A DNA stretch of 64,000 bases from Gentiana macrophylla (Eukaryota > Streptophyta > Magnoliopsida > Gentianales > Gentianaceae). A model generated the notes under the pieces. It ran no database searches and had not been told where the DNA came from. It worked only from the letters and a program-made list of their open reading frames with translations. Within the stretch, counting starts at the first letter, position 1, and each line of letters opens with the position of its first letter. Made by a program: the position numbers and the translations under genes. The stretch is from contig CM047808.1 in the NCBI GenBank assembly GCA_026214975.1, forward strand, positions 3,709,262-3,773,261. Reading direction: 5' to 3'. Of this stretch, positions 23,686-35,744 are shown one piece after another.

Positions 23686-26600
23686 ATGTCTAAATCAGCT
23701 TCCTTCATCTTGCTTCTGCTCATCTTCATATCAGGTTTATCACCTTAATTAATTAATTCATACTTCTCTCGGTTTAGGCTAAATTGCACAATTAGTCCTG
23801 TAACTTAGTATTTTCGTCATATTTTTACTCAGGTTGCAATCTTAGTCTGAATATTTCATTGTTGCGATTTCAGTCCTCTGATGCTATGGGAGGCTAACAC
23901 GGAAAAATCCTTATCAGTTTTCTGATGTGTCTTTGGAATTGCGGAAAATTCATTTTTGCTCGAAAATTGCAAAATTTACCCTTTACCTTGCAAAAAATAA
24001 AATAAAAAAAAAGAAAAAAAAAGTGTCTCTCTTGATTAGGCCAAGTGATATGACGAAGTTTTCAATTGTTTCAATATTCTTCTTCATTTTCAGCGTCACT
24101 GAATGCATTTCTTGAAGGGGAAAAAAAAACCAATTTTTCCCCAAAATCATGCTCCTCCCATCCCGAATTATTGAAATTGCGAAATGAAAAAATAAAATAA
24201 AATTATATCAAAGTTACAAGACTTAAATTGCAACCAGATCAGATTAGGACTAATTTTGTATTTTTGTCTCCTCAGTTGAATCATGTAACCAATAGTGATT
24301 TTATGGTGATCCAGAATCACCATGTCATCACCTTCTAAATTTTGCTGTCTCGTTTTTTTTTAATTTATTATATTCCCTTTTTTTCCCGCTATTTTGTTAA
24401 TGATGAACAAAATCAGAATACGCAAACGGAAGATTCTGAAACTGTTTTATTGAATTGATAAAAATAGTACACATTACTCTACTTTATATAGGAGATACAA
24501 GAGATAACAAACTAGATTTGAATAAATAAACCTAAAGATAAATAATATCACTTAAATATTTATTTCAACCAAACTTTATCCTATCTTTCACTTGAATATC
24601 ATCTTTATCTTTGAATTGGATTCCATTCTTTATCTCTTGTGTCTTTCATCTCTAATACCCTCCCGCAAACGTTGTCGGGGTTGGAGGCAATGTTTGTTTA
24701 TCAACCAAAGAATATGATGCGGCCTTTTGACATCCACAGCCTTTTACCTTCCCCGCTTCTTTTAACTCGCTTTTTTTTTTTTTTTTTTTGTCGAAAAAAA
24801 CTCCCTCCCGCAAACGTTGCCGGGGTTGGAGGCAATGTTTGTTTATCAACCAAAGAATATGATGCGGCCTTTTGACATCCACAAACTTTTAAATTTCTTG
24901 CTCTTAACCTGTTTTTTTTTTTTTTTTCTTCTTTTTTTGTCGAAAAAAACTGTTAAATCTTTCTCTGATCGATGATGACAAACTTGCTTTCTCATTTCCA
25001 ACCTGCAATGGATGGATCTGCTTGCTTTCATTTTTTTTTTTTTTTTTTTTTTTTTTTTCAACTGAATCTCTAAAAATCGGATAAGGAATGGTTGCCAAAA
25101 GAAAAAAAAATGGTATGATATGCATGACAAAAGAACTGGCCCAAAAACAAAGGACGCGGAAGAGGAGGCTGGACATATATATCTTAATTTTTTATTTTAT
25201 TTTATTTTGACTTGACTACATATATCTTTTTGACAAATAAAAAGAAAATAATGCAACACTCCACAAAAAAACTAACCGAGCAACCATACATGTTTGCTTT
25301 AAGTTTTATTCAACCATACATGTTTGCTTTAAGTTTTATTCAAACCAAATTGGTGAGAACGCAGATGCAGAAATGAGATTTTTTTTTTTTTCGGTGGAAG
25401 TGCACGAGTGCATTACATGATGAAGAAAATCAGAATACACAGACGGAAGACTCTGAAACTGTTTTTATTGAATTGCTCAAAATAATCTAACTTATATAAT
25501 AGATAAATGATAAGAGATAAACCTAAATATTTATTTAAATTACCTAAATATTTATTCAAATATATTTGAATAATTCAAAAAACAAATAAACAAAATCTGT
25601 TTTTATCTTTTATTACCCTCCCTCAAACGTTGTCGGGGTTGGAGGCAACGTTTGCCTGTCAACAAAGAATATGATATGGCTTTTCGACACCCACGGCTTG
25701 TAGCTCCTGGCTCTTGGCTTTTTGCTCCTCGCTTTGGCTTTTACTTGCACATGGCGATGACTTACATACATACAGCGATGAGAGCAATCGCTTCTTAATC
25801 CGAAAAAAACACACTAAAAGTTGTACGATACATATAGTTTGCCCCCCCTTAAATTTTTTATTTTCCTTTAAAAATTTTATTGCCCCCCCTTACCTGAGAT
25901 CATGCGTCCGCCCCTGCCTGTGGCCAGGGACGGAACCAGGAATTCGGGCACAGGTGGGCTAATGAACTATATTTGTATGATCGGGTGGGCTGGATTAAGA
26001 CAACTAACTGTATTGGACTGAGTTATATAAGGTTTTTTATGTACCGAAAATAAAATTCGGGTGGGCGCCTTGGCTTGGGTCCGTCCCTGCCTGTGGCTCT
26101 TTCTGTTTTTGTTGAAAAACCTTTTCGATTCCTTTTTTTTTCTGATTGACTGCAACCATGCTTACCATTTGCACCGTCCAATGGAGGGATCTATCTTCAT
26201 TGTTGAATCTAAAATCGATAGAATGGATGCCGAAAAAAAATAACATGAGATAAACTTATTTATTTATAAATAAAACTAAAAAATGAAAATTATTTGAGTA
26301 AGCAAATATCTGCTGCATCGCTTGTGTTATGATGAGACGTGAGATAGGGTACAAAAGCTGGTTAAATATTGGTAATTGATGAATGGAAAAATGGGTTTTT
26401 TTTTTATTTAAGGGACTGCTGGGAGGATTTTTTTTTTTTTTTGGAAGCTGAATGGGTGGGATTGCATGGGTGATGGAAATGGTCAACATGATGAGGTTAT
26501 ATGTCTGTGGTTGCTATAAAGAAGATATGTATTCCTGGGAAAGAAGTTGAATGGATATTAAAAAAAAATCATTGCGTATTGATTTTTTTTCTTTCCGAAA

Positions 26601-29600
26601 GTGGTGGAGAATGATCGGGCGAGAGTTCACCAATATTAAGGCACTCGAACCCCCGCCTCTAGCTCCGCTACCATGAACAAAATCAGAATACGCAAATGGA
26701 AGACTCTGAAACTGTTCTTATTGAATTGATAAAAATAGTATACAGTACTCTACTTTATATAGGAGATAAAAGAGATAACAAACTAGATTTGAATAAATAA
26801 ACCTAAAGATAAATAATATCACTTAAATATTTATTTCGAGTAAATAGCAGCTTTAGTCCCCTATCTTTCCCAAAAAGGAGGGACTTAGCCCTTATCTTTA
26901 ATTTTGGTTTGACCGGTCCTTTGTCTTTTAAATCTTTTGCAACTTTGGTCCATTTAACAACCGGTCAACAAAAAAATTGATGGAAAACCTGTGTGTATCG
27001 CCATATCTTTCACGCGCTCTTAGCAATTAATAATATTATAATTTTAATCAATTTCCCAAAAAAATTATAAAAAACTAAATAAATTAGAGAGAATGAGGGA
27101 AAAGTCCTTTTTTAATTACAAAATGAATAAATAGGACACACTCCTTTTTTAGTTGCAAAAAGCGACAAACATTTTCAGACGACAAAACTAACCCTTTTTA
27201 AAAGGACGCGCAGATAAACATTTGATTCATGTTACAAAATGAACAAACATTTGCTTTACGTGTTTGTTTGGTTTTTTCAAACAACCGTAACTTTTGATTT
27301 ACAACTCCGATCATCGAAATTTTTCACCAAAATTCATGTTTTTTTTTGCTCTTCAATTTGAGCCCAAATACGATACCCTTCCGACGTATATTTTGAAAGC
27401 CGAAAAAAAATTTGTATTAACTGGAGCTTTTTTTCTTATAAACGACCGTAACTTTTGATTTAGAACACTGATCATCAAATTGTTTCACCAAAGTTCATAT
27501 TTTTTTTATCTTCATTTTGAGACCGTGTTTGATACCTTTTCAACGAAGTATTTGAAAGCCGAATTTAATCGCAAAGATTTACACCAACACAATGACGATG
27601 ATCGATGATCGATGAGTATCGATGACGTAGTATCGATGACGATGACGTAGTTAATCACTTGAATTAAGACTAAAAGTACATCGACTAAAAGGTAATACAT
27701 AGAAGAACAATACAACAAACTATAGATTTAGAACAATAGTACATCGACTAAAAGGTAATACATAGAAAGATCAATACAAGTCCAAAACAATCAACTATCA
27801 CCAAATTATAAGAAGGATATTCAAGTTCAAAGAACTAAATTATCATGTCCGAATTCACAAGGTGTTGAATTACAAGTTCAATAAGCTTATGAACTAGGCT
27901 CATCTATTACATGATGATACAATGTAGATCAAAAACCTCAAAGACGCCAAGACACTCAAGAAGCTTCCATGAACTAGGCCTATCTATTGCATTAAGGCAC
28001 ACAGATCGCCAGATGATCGATGATCGAGAGATCAATATCACCGTGACGATGACGCAGATGATCGATGCGGCAATATCGATGATCGTGAGTATTAGTATCG
28101 CATCAAGCAGATGTCGATGCTCGTGCGCTCGAAACTCTCCTATCGGTTTTTGTTGCAAGGTTTATGTCCTCAAGTCCTTGATATGAACTGAATGTCTTCT
28201 TACAGTTCAAACACTCATATTTACTTCTTTTCAGAGCATGTTTCGATACTACTTTTTCTTTAGGATCATTTCTTTTAGGCCTCTTCTTGTTCTTGGCTTC
28301 ATAAATAAATTTGCATTCTTGAACAATCTTCAAAAGAAGTATTCGATTTGCCTTTTTCAACACACTAACACTATCACAATGAGTGAGCTTGCTAATAATG
28401 CTTGATGCTTATGACATAAACAACTTTTTGATTAGCCTTAAATTTAGTCTTGGCCTCTTGTACTAGTTTCACACCAGAAAATATCTTTACCAATGAAGAC
28501 AACTTTTTTTTCAACTAATTAACTGATCCAAACGATGAATGTTCGAGTTCAGCGACGACATGCTTCACTTAGTGGTAATTGTAGCTAAAACCATTAGAAT
28601 CCAAAACACATAAAAGTCAAAACAAAGCAACAAAAAATGTTTTCTTGACTCTATATGCTTTATGATACCATATACTAAAAAAACTTCTTATACATACACA
28701 AATAACAATCCTACAACCAAAATAGAGAGTTTGAAGATGTTCAAAAGTCCTGAAGCTTTGGAATTAATCTTAAACTTGAAAAAAGAACTCTTTGATCCAT
28801 TAAAAACAGATAAATAAATGAAGTCCATGCACTTTATTTGAGGTAAAAGGCAAAATTAAAGTAGTAGATCACTTTACAACTACATCGATCCACAAATGTT
28901 GAATCATCATCCAATAATCATTGGCTAGTGGGCACTTTCATCAAATTCATCTCAAAGCTAACCACAAATTACACACCAAATTCCAAAATCCAATTCTCAT
29001 AAGCACATCGAGCTAATTCACTGCAATTTCCAGCTAAAATAGTCTCGCTTTTATCAATCAATCTCAAATCTAACCACAAAATCATATTTATCAAACCTGA
29101 ACGGTGGTAGATTGAGGACTCCGATTATCGCCGGCAATGATCCCCGACGGTGCAACATTTACGATGATCAACAACGCCGCTACTACTTCTTCCGCCACTC
29201 TTAATGTGGCAACGCTTGACCGTCTAGGGTTCCAATGCAGAGTGCCTTGGAATCTGCAGAAAGAAAGCCTTCATTAACCAAATCTTGGAAGAGGGTGGAG
29301 AAGGAGGAGGAGGACGGGAGGAAATGAGAGTTTGGTGGAGAAAATTTTTCATTTTTGGGGAAGAAAACAGAATGGGAAAATTTTGGGGTATTTTAGTCCG
29401 AACGGAAAATTATTGTCCTTATTGCAACTAATAATTTGAATGAGGATTAATGCTTTATTAAAGAGGAAAAATAGGACTTTTACCTAATTTTTCCAATAAA
29501 TTATCCCATTAATGTTATTACCGTATGCGTAAAATAAAACTTTTTCCACCATTCTTCCTCCTATCGTTTTTCGTTCATCTTCTCAGTCTTCCATCGTTCT

Positions 29601-30496
29601 CAACCATAATATAGCTCAAATTTAGGGGTTTATCCCCAATTTAATCTTCTTTAAATCATTCCTCTAATCATTCATATTGGAAAATGATTTGGTGATTTGC
29701 AATATAGATTGGAGGAATGATTTAAAGAAGATGAAATTAGGGATAAACCTCTAAATTCGAGCTACATTATGGTTGAGAACGATGAAAGGCTAGGAAAGAT
29801 TTACGAAAAACAACGGGAGGAAGAATAGTGAAAAAAAGTTTTGTTTTACACGATATACGGTAACAACATTAATGGGATAATTTATTTATATAATTTTTTA
29901 TTGGAAATTGATTAAAATAATAATATTTTATAATCTTAACAAATACGTGAAGGATATTTATGATTTTCCGTCAATTTTTTGTTGATCGATCGTTAAATGG
30001 ACCAAAGTTGCAAAAGATCTAAAAGATAAGGGACCACCAAACCAAAATCAAAGATGAAATGTTCTCTTTTTAGGAAAGATAGGGACTAAATCTGTAATTT
30101 ACTCTATTAATTTCAACCAAACTTTATCCTATCTTTCACTTGAATATCATCTTTATCTTTGATTTGGATTCCATTCTCTTATGTCATTCATCGCTAATAA
30201 AAGACTATCGCTTTGATTTTGCTTCCCTAACAATCAATCATATATATATATATATATACATATAAATTCTATGAATCTTTTCAGGTGCTATTGATGCAAG
30301 CAGAAACTTCCCAAGTATCGGAGAGGAGAGAGACGCGAAATCACTTCTTTTTGTGTCCAAAATACCGAAAGCCCTCGTCGAGCCTGATGATTGTAATATT
30401 GGGGTTTCATGTGCTCTGGGTTGCGGTCCTTCTCGTTCCTGTATTTGCGATCATTTTAACGGTGCAGTTTGCGGAATTGAAGGTGCTTTCCCCTAG
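23686..30496 (+). CDS. Gene A: secreted six-cysteine peptide (join 23686..23734, 30285..30496)
   Basis: Two exons predict 86 residues. Exon 1 gives the signal peptide start MSKSASFILLLLIFIS. The donor is tcag|gttt and the acceptor tttcag|gtgc, phase 1, with Gly at the join. After a likely cleavage site near AIDA|SRN comes a 30-residue acidic/basic segment, then a C-terminal module C-x5-C-x3-C-x5-C-x1-C-x7-C ending GAFP and TAG. Spacing resembles knottins, so a protease inhibitor or defence peptide is possible, but no family is firmly recognised. Support comes from paralogue B, with the same intron position, signal peptide and ending. The intron is about 6.55 kb because nested transposons landed in it. 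AATAAA lies at 30770. Confidence 0.72.
25925..26089. mobile_element. hAT MITE with 8-bp target duplication
   Basis: This 165-bp element has ends cagggacgga and tccgtccctg and is flanked by CCTGTGGC at 25917-25924 and 26090-26097. It is a sibling of the MITE at 22585 (shared gggtgggct and taactgtattggactgagtt). A second hAT-like right end (gtccgcccctg, ending 25916) abuts it, suggesting one hAT inserted beside another. Confidence 0.88.
26838..30104. mobile_element. Pack-MULE-like element with long terminal inverted repeats
   Basis: The ends are inverted repeats of over 200 bp. The left begins gagtaaatagcagctttagtc; the complement of the right end begins gagtaaattacagatttagtc. Both continue with matching blocks such as tcttttgcaactttggtcca. 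A 10-bp target duplication flanks it: tatttatttc (26828-26837) and tattaatttc (30105-30114). It interrupts an LTR whose two halves continue on either side, which proves insertion. The interior has no transposase but carries fragments of cellular genes, so it is a non-autonomous gene-capturing MULE of 3267 bp. Confidence 0.85.
28103..28400 (-). pseudogene. Captured C2H2 zinc-finger gene fragment inside the MULE
   Basis: The minus strand encodes KKRPKRNDPKEK, then KRSKYECLNCKKTFSSYQGL, the start of a plant C2H2 finger of the ZAT type (C-x2-C, FSSYQ-L). The family's QALGGH helix is corrupted and both zinc-binding His are missing from the expected place. Lysine-rich sequence precedes it, as in plant C2H2 repressors. 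Further minus-strand pieces extend to about 28500. It is not functional as seen. Confidence 0.6.
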
Positions 30497-30769
30497 ATCA
30501 AAATGACAGAAAAAGATGCAATATCCACATTAAAAATAAAAATAATAATAATAACAATCAAAGATGATTATTACTTTACGTGTATTCTGTGTGTGTTTAA
30601 TGTTTGTTTAATTTGTTTTCTGGTAGAGATCGTCATGAATCCTGAAAATCGTGTAATTAAACGAGAATTAAAAGAATAATAATTTGCTGATCTGTAAATT
30701 TTTGTTTTTTCTTCATGGCAAGTAATGAATGCAAGTATGTATGCAACGCCTTCGATCGACAAGTTTTGT

Positions 30770-30775
30770 AATAAA
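30770..30775 (+). terminator. Polyadenylation signal of gene A
   Basis: AATAAA occurs 274 bp after the stop codon, in a segment resembling the gene B 3' end (aatgaatgcaa then aataaa). Confidence 0.45.
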
Positions 30776-30829
30776 TGGAAGGAATTAACTTTTGGATGTA
30801 TCATTTCAATATATTATGCTCTCCGTTAA

Positions 30830-31480
30830 AAAAATATGGTAAATTCGAAATAGGATAGTGGAAATAAATAACAAGAAAGAGGTAGAAAATAGGAATAAAG
30901 ACGGTGAAAATAAAAAAAAGGGTTTGTTGTTAAAATGACAATTTGAACATAGAAATATGCAATGAGGACAGTGGAATTTTTTTTCGGGTAAAAAGGACAT
31001 GTCCTTATTCCACTATGATAGTGAAACATTAGATTTGAGGCCAGTTTCACTACTGCAAACAGTGGATTTGTGGTTATGAACAGTAGATTTGTCCTTATCA
31101 CCCATTTTATATTTCTTCTGTCCTGATTCCTATTTACCCCCTCTTTTTTTGTCCTTTTAAACCACTGCCCCATAAAAAAAAAGGTGATCAGGAGAAATCT
31201 ACTGTTCGCTAGCTCAAATCATCTGTTCGTTAAAGTGGAACCGACCCTAATCCACGATTCCACTATTGTACTGTATGATGTTTTTTTTATGAAAATGATC
31301 TTGAAAAAGGAATCCGAAAAATATCAAATAAGATGTCGGAATATAGATCGATGACGAAAAAATGAAAAAATATGTGAAAGAATTAGGACATTATGATATA
31401 TACTTTAATCAAAAGATACGTCTTCTTTTGTAATTGAGCATGAGAGACAATGCCAAATTAGTGGAATATAAAGTGTCATT
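30830..31480. repeat. Dispersed non-coding repeat, no gene
   Basis: The block shares phrases with 18060-18425 (tccttatcac, ctgattcctattta, and near 31380 attaggacattatgata followed by aatcaaaagata). Simple A/T tracts punctuate it. No coding region was seen between gene A and the foldback repeat. Confidence 0.45.
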
Positions 31481-31559
31481 TTTGCCCAAATTATTTTTTA
31501 CACCGTATTAAATGCGTGTTTTCATCTCTACATTGTACCTTTTTACATTTGTCTAATTC

Positions 31560-32000
31560 GAAATATACCCTATATGTTTTTACCAAAATCAAATTTTGTA
31601 CCCCCTAAGTTTGAAAAAAAGGGTTGTAACCCACGCTTTCCACACCCTCTTGACCGCCAAAATTTGAGCGGTACCGCCCAAAATCGCCTACCCTATCACT
31701 CATTCCTGCCCTACCAACCGCCCAGCCGCACAACTTCCCGGCGGTACCGCACCCAACTTTCTAAAGAAATAACGAAGTTGGCTAAATACACGATTCATGA
31801 ATTTATTATGTGAATGAGGAAGAAGAAACTCGGTAGTTTAGGAGAGAATGGTTTTTAAAAAAGTTGGGTGGTACCACCGACAGTTTTGGGTGTACCGCCG
31901 GGTACTTGGGCAGTAAGGAGGACGGCCGGGCAATTGACAGGGCGGGAATGAGCAGTAGGTTTGGCGATTTTGGGCGGTACCGGTCAAAGTTGCTGAGCAC
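31560..32000. repeat. Foldback repeat with GCGGTACCGC palindromes
   Basis: Arms at about 31650-31770 and 31865-31990 are imperfect inverted copies: accgcccaaaatcgcc on the left matches the complement of ggcgattttgggcggt on the right. Perfect small palindromes occur at 31668-31677 and 31741-31750 (gcggtaccgc) and at 31867-31878 (ggtggtaccacc). About 95 bp of AT-rich loop separates the arms. It lies about 0.7 kb upstream of gene B. It may be a foldback MITE. Confidence 0.65.
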
Positions 32001-32309
32001 GATAAAAAATTTAATTAGACTCTATAGCGGATATGTAAATGTTAATATCGAAGACTAAGACATATACTTGAGATTTTTAAACGTTAATAGCATTTTTTAT
32101 ATGTAAAGCCAAATTACTACACAAAAAAATAAAATAAAAATTCGTTGTACTAGTTTTTGCCACACACAACCAAAAATTGTGATTAATATATATTTAGTTA
32201 GACTCGATTCTAATGCGTTACTATAAATTTAAAAGTAAATATATAAGTAACGTTTTTATCGAAACAGTAACAAAACTAGTGTAATAAAAAAGAGCCCGGT
32301 CTAATAATA

Positions 32310-32620
32310 TACTCGATTGCAAAGCGACGAGGCTGGTGGCGAAACCTGAAGTCAAAACTTAGTAAGTTGTCGGTACATATATATCTCTATGAATATTCGC
32401 AAACTTACCCTTTGTTTTTTTTTTTTTTTATGGTGATTTGATTTCGATTTTGATCGGTTAACCGTGAACTCCTGCTACCTAATAAAATATTAATTATTCT
32501 CAATTAAAAGTCTAATGGAATATTATTGTAAATATACACGATTACAAACCGACGAGGAGGGTTGATCGAGACCAGATGTTAAACTTACTAATTTATTTGA
32601 TTCTCTATAAATTAAGATAA
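32310..32620 (+). promoter_or_regulatory. Duplicated upstream module and TATA box of gene B
   Basis: Two copies of one module lie in tandem about 215 bp apart: near 32313 (gattgcaaagcgacgagg) and near 32530 (gattacaaaccgacgagg). Both are followed by variants of 'aacttactaa'. The second runs into ctctataaattaag (32603-32616), the TATA box shared with gene A. Confidence 0.55.
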
Positions 32621-32723
32621 AACTCAGAGATGAAAAATGTATAAAATTCCTGGTGATAATTAGTCTCAAATTAGCTAATTAATTTACTCAGCAAAGTTAC
32701 ACACAGCCATTAATATTATCAAT

Positions 32724-35330
32724 ATGTCGAAGGCTGCTTCCATCCTCTTGCTTCTGCTCATCATATCGGGTATTTTTTTTTTTCCCTTTCTCCTTCATGA
32801 TTTTAATAAATTAAGTTTCATACAAAAATATAGATTTTTACTTCGGTCCCATTCTTGTTTAGGGAAATTATGTATCATTTTTTTTTTTAAACAAGCAGCA
32901 ATTTTATTAAAGGATTTATATATCATTTATAAACATGTTATATATTGTACGTGAACGTCATATGTGATTTTATTGAAGTGTTTAAAATGTTAATTATTTA
33001 CCTTCCAATTAAACTTTGTTTTTTAGAGGAGATGGTAATTCGACGTGGTACAGTGAGCGGGTGGTCATGAGATCAAACTTCCAACATTGTTTACTCATTT
33101 ATAATGTCTGCAGTGTTGAGTCTCTTTAGTAGCGCTTTTATATACCCGTTATACGCCTTTGTGCCATGTTTGCTCCCACACTTGAGGGGACGCATTGAAG
33201 TGTATGTTGTGCCTCTTTGGTGGCCTTATATGTCCTTTATGCGCCTTTGTGCCATGTTGGCTCCCCACACTTGAGGGAACGTGTTGAAGTGTTTAAGATG
33301 TTAATTATCTACTTCTTCACTCAGGTTGGCTTAGGTTTGTCATAGCCCACACTTGAAAAGACGTATTGAAGTGTTTAAGATATCCTTTATATGTCTCTGT
33401 GCCATTATGACTCATGCTTGTAATTAATAGACCCACATTTGGGAGAGATGGTAATTCGACACATTTACATATACATATATACTTACATTTAGATTGATAT
33501 CCGCAGTCGCCGGCCTTTAAGAATTTCCGCTTGTTTAGTGAGAAACTAGTACTACTTCACGATTTTGCGCTCATAGTCCAATGTTTTTTGTCGACAGTCC
33601 CCGTCAGTCTATTTTTTTATATATTGGAGAAATTCAAACTTTACACTTTTTCCTCAAAATTAATTGAAAAATACACACCCAATTTCAAAATCGGCCCCTA
33701 TCACCTGTCGAAAATTGGGCGCCAGCGCCCAACTTACGCCTTCCAACCGCCAACCCTTTTTTTTTCACCACCCAGATGATCAAGTGATTCTCCACAAGAA
33801 TCATCCTCCACAAAATCGACTATTTGACAATGTGTACCAGTGTATGTGTGTGTGTCTCCATGGATATTCAAATCTTGGAGTGAATCTCATCTTCTGCAAT
33901 ACGTAAATAGTATCAGAATGATTTCTTCCTATTGTCGCAGATGACTGTTTGTGGGAACTTTTAATTTGGTTTTGTGTGCTAACTAGGTATGAGTCTCTTC
34001 AAACAAATTCATATAATCCAATAGATAGATGTGGTCTTAGTGATTGTTCATAAAGGCCATCATGGAAGCAAGTTCTTGTGCAATAACCAATATTTTCGAA
34101 AGAAAAAAAGTTGGACGCCGACGCCCAACTTTGGGATGCTGGAAGGCGTATGTTGGGCGCCGGCGCCCAACCTAGGGCGGCTGGAAGGCATAGGTTGGCG
34201 ATATAATTTCGTCCACTTAAGACGGTGGATATGGGCCGATTTTTAAATTGGGTGTGTATTTTTCGGATAATTTTGGGGAAAATGTGCAAAATATGAATTT
34301 CCTCTTTTATATTCCTTGTCCAAAGTGTTACTTGTTGAAAATCTAACGTTGAAGATACTATATGATCCCCATATAAAACTTGCCACATGAATAAAATGGT
34401 GTGAAAAGGGTAACACAAATTAAATAAATGGTGGGTAAAACTGTTAAGACAAAATATAAATGATAGAAACGCGAAATCGTGAAAGAAAATGGATAAAAAT
34501 TGTCTTTATGCTTGTTAAAATATTTAAAATGTTAATTATCTACCTTCCCATGAACTTAAGTTTTTAGAAACGATGGTAGTTGAAATGATATTGTAGTATG
34601 AGGTCCCGAGTTCAATCACTGCTACAAACAAAAAACAAAAAAATTGATCAAGTGTTGGGCCTCTATTCCCACATTTGAGGGAGCGTGTTAAAGTGTTAAT
34701 TATCTACCCCTATGTTAATTATCTACATTCCCATAAGTTTAAGTTTTTTGAGAAAGATGCTAGTTCAACACTGCTTTAGTATTCAGAGGGCGTTTCGCAT
34801 AGTGCTTTATTATTCAGAGGGCGTTTCATACAGGGGCGGATGCACATGAGAGGGAGTGGTGGCATCTACGGTCCAATCTGACACATTTTAAACAAACAAT
34901 ATAGAATATATTAAAGACTACTATCAAAAGAAACTTGACACCTGACAAGTCGAACTTTAAAAAATATATTTATAGACGAGAGCTTCTAGTGCAAAAATGA
35001 AACGTTGATGGTAAAAGTGAAAATTTTATGAAAAAAGGGGTAAACGAGTTTTTATCCCACAGTGTTACGTACTGGTATTATATATCATGAATATAATTTC
35101 AACTTAACTTTTAATTCATCAATTATATGTATATATATATTCTATAAATCTTTTCAGGTGCCATTGACGCAACCAGAACCTTGCCAAGTACTATTGTTGA
35201 GAAGAGAGAAATGGTGTGTGGTTTTGAGGTTGACTGTGACGACGATGAAAAACGTTGCAAAAATGAAGAGCTTTGCCAATGCGATTTCTTCACTGGTCCG
35301 TTCTGCGCACCGATCGGTTCTTTTCCCTAG
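32724..35330 (+). CDS. Gene B: secreted six-cysteine peptide (join 32724..32769, 35158..35330)
   Basis: Two exons predict 72 residues. Exon 1 encodes MSKAASILLLLLIIS; the donor is tcgg|gtat and the acceptor ttttcag|gtgc, phase 1, with Gly at the join as in gene A. The mature region starts near AIDA|TRT and carries C-x5-C-x6-C-x5-C-x1-C-x7-C, ending GSFP and TAG. The last part, C-Q-C then F-x-G-x2-C, also recalls EGF-like modules, but six cysteines in 40 residues fit a knottin-like fold better. The 2.39 kb intron holds a foldback element (33622-34308) and an hAT-like end near 34833. AATAAA at 35542 is a likely poly(A) signal. Frame and splice sites are intact, so it may be active. Confidence 0.72.
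33622..34308. mobile_element. Foldback element with GGGCGCCGGCGCCC palindromes in the gene B intron
   Basis: The outer arms match as inverted repeats: aaaaatacacacccaattt with 'aaaatcggccc' on the left (33667-33705), and its complement on the right (34220-34260). Inner arms share ttgggcgccagcgcccaac and acgccttcca. 34152-34171 is a perfect 20-bp palindrome with half-site gttgggcgcc. The organisation (AT-rich outer arms, GC-rich inner palindromes) parallels the repeat at 31560-32000. No ORF for a transposase. Confidence 0.65.
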
Positions 35331-35541
35331 ATATGGAAATGACACTTTTGTCCTTCACCATCTTGTTGCCGCGCGCGTGACTTTCTTCAACAAAACATGA
35401 ATATATGTAAAAGAATAAGTGGCTGATGTTACTCTATCGTAGTATTTCAAAGTGAAAGTTCTTCCACACTTATGTGTTTTTTTTTCCCTCCTTCTGGAAA
35501 ATGATGAATGCAACACCCTTGTATTAGTTTAGTAATGAATG

Positions 35542-35547
35542 AATAAA
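35542..35547 (+). terminator. Polyadenylation signal of gene B
   Basis: AATAAA follows the gene B stop by about 210 bp in a region resembling the gene A 3' end. Confidence 0.45.
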
Positions 35548-35744
35548 TCTTTCGGGTTTCCTATTGGAAAAATGATTGAAGAATTATTTATTAAGATAAA
35601 AGGATGAAATACGATCGACTTACTAACTTGGATTAATCGTTTTACGCCAAACGCGAACGATGAGCCTAAGTAGTTACTGGATACATTATGGCTCAAGTAG
35701 TTACTGGATACTTGAGACATAATGTGTGATATAGCCTAAGTAGT

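Larger units (their letters stand above)
24404..30232 (-). mobile_element. Non-autonomous copia-like LTR element in the gene A intron
   Basis: LTR-like copies beginning TGAACAAAATCAGAATACGC (plus-strand view) lie at 24404-24658 and 26674-30232. The latter is split by the MULE and ends gcttccctaaca. A third copy starts at 25421. Left of 26674 a degenerate methionine-tRNA primer site can be read on the minus strand (TGGTAGCGGAGC). Next to 24658 and 25617 are purine-rich tracts (GCGGGAGGG, GAGGGAGGG) followed by a conserved block containing gtcggggttggaggcaa. The interior has no coding region, so this is a TRIM/LARD-like family. Another copy lies at 57690-58645. The layout of the middle copy (nested or rearranged) is unclear. 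Confidence 0.55.

Noticed and set aside
24404..25180. Lysine-rich ORFs around poly-T and poly-A runs
   Set aside because: They are translations of homopolymer tracts in LTR sequence.
23686..35330. Genes A and B as nodule-specific NCR peptides or classical defensins
   Set aside because: NCR and defensin spacing differ (no matching terminal C-x-C without a later Cys, and no eight-Cys pattern with GxC). A C-x-C followed by x7 and a sixth Cys does not fit.
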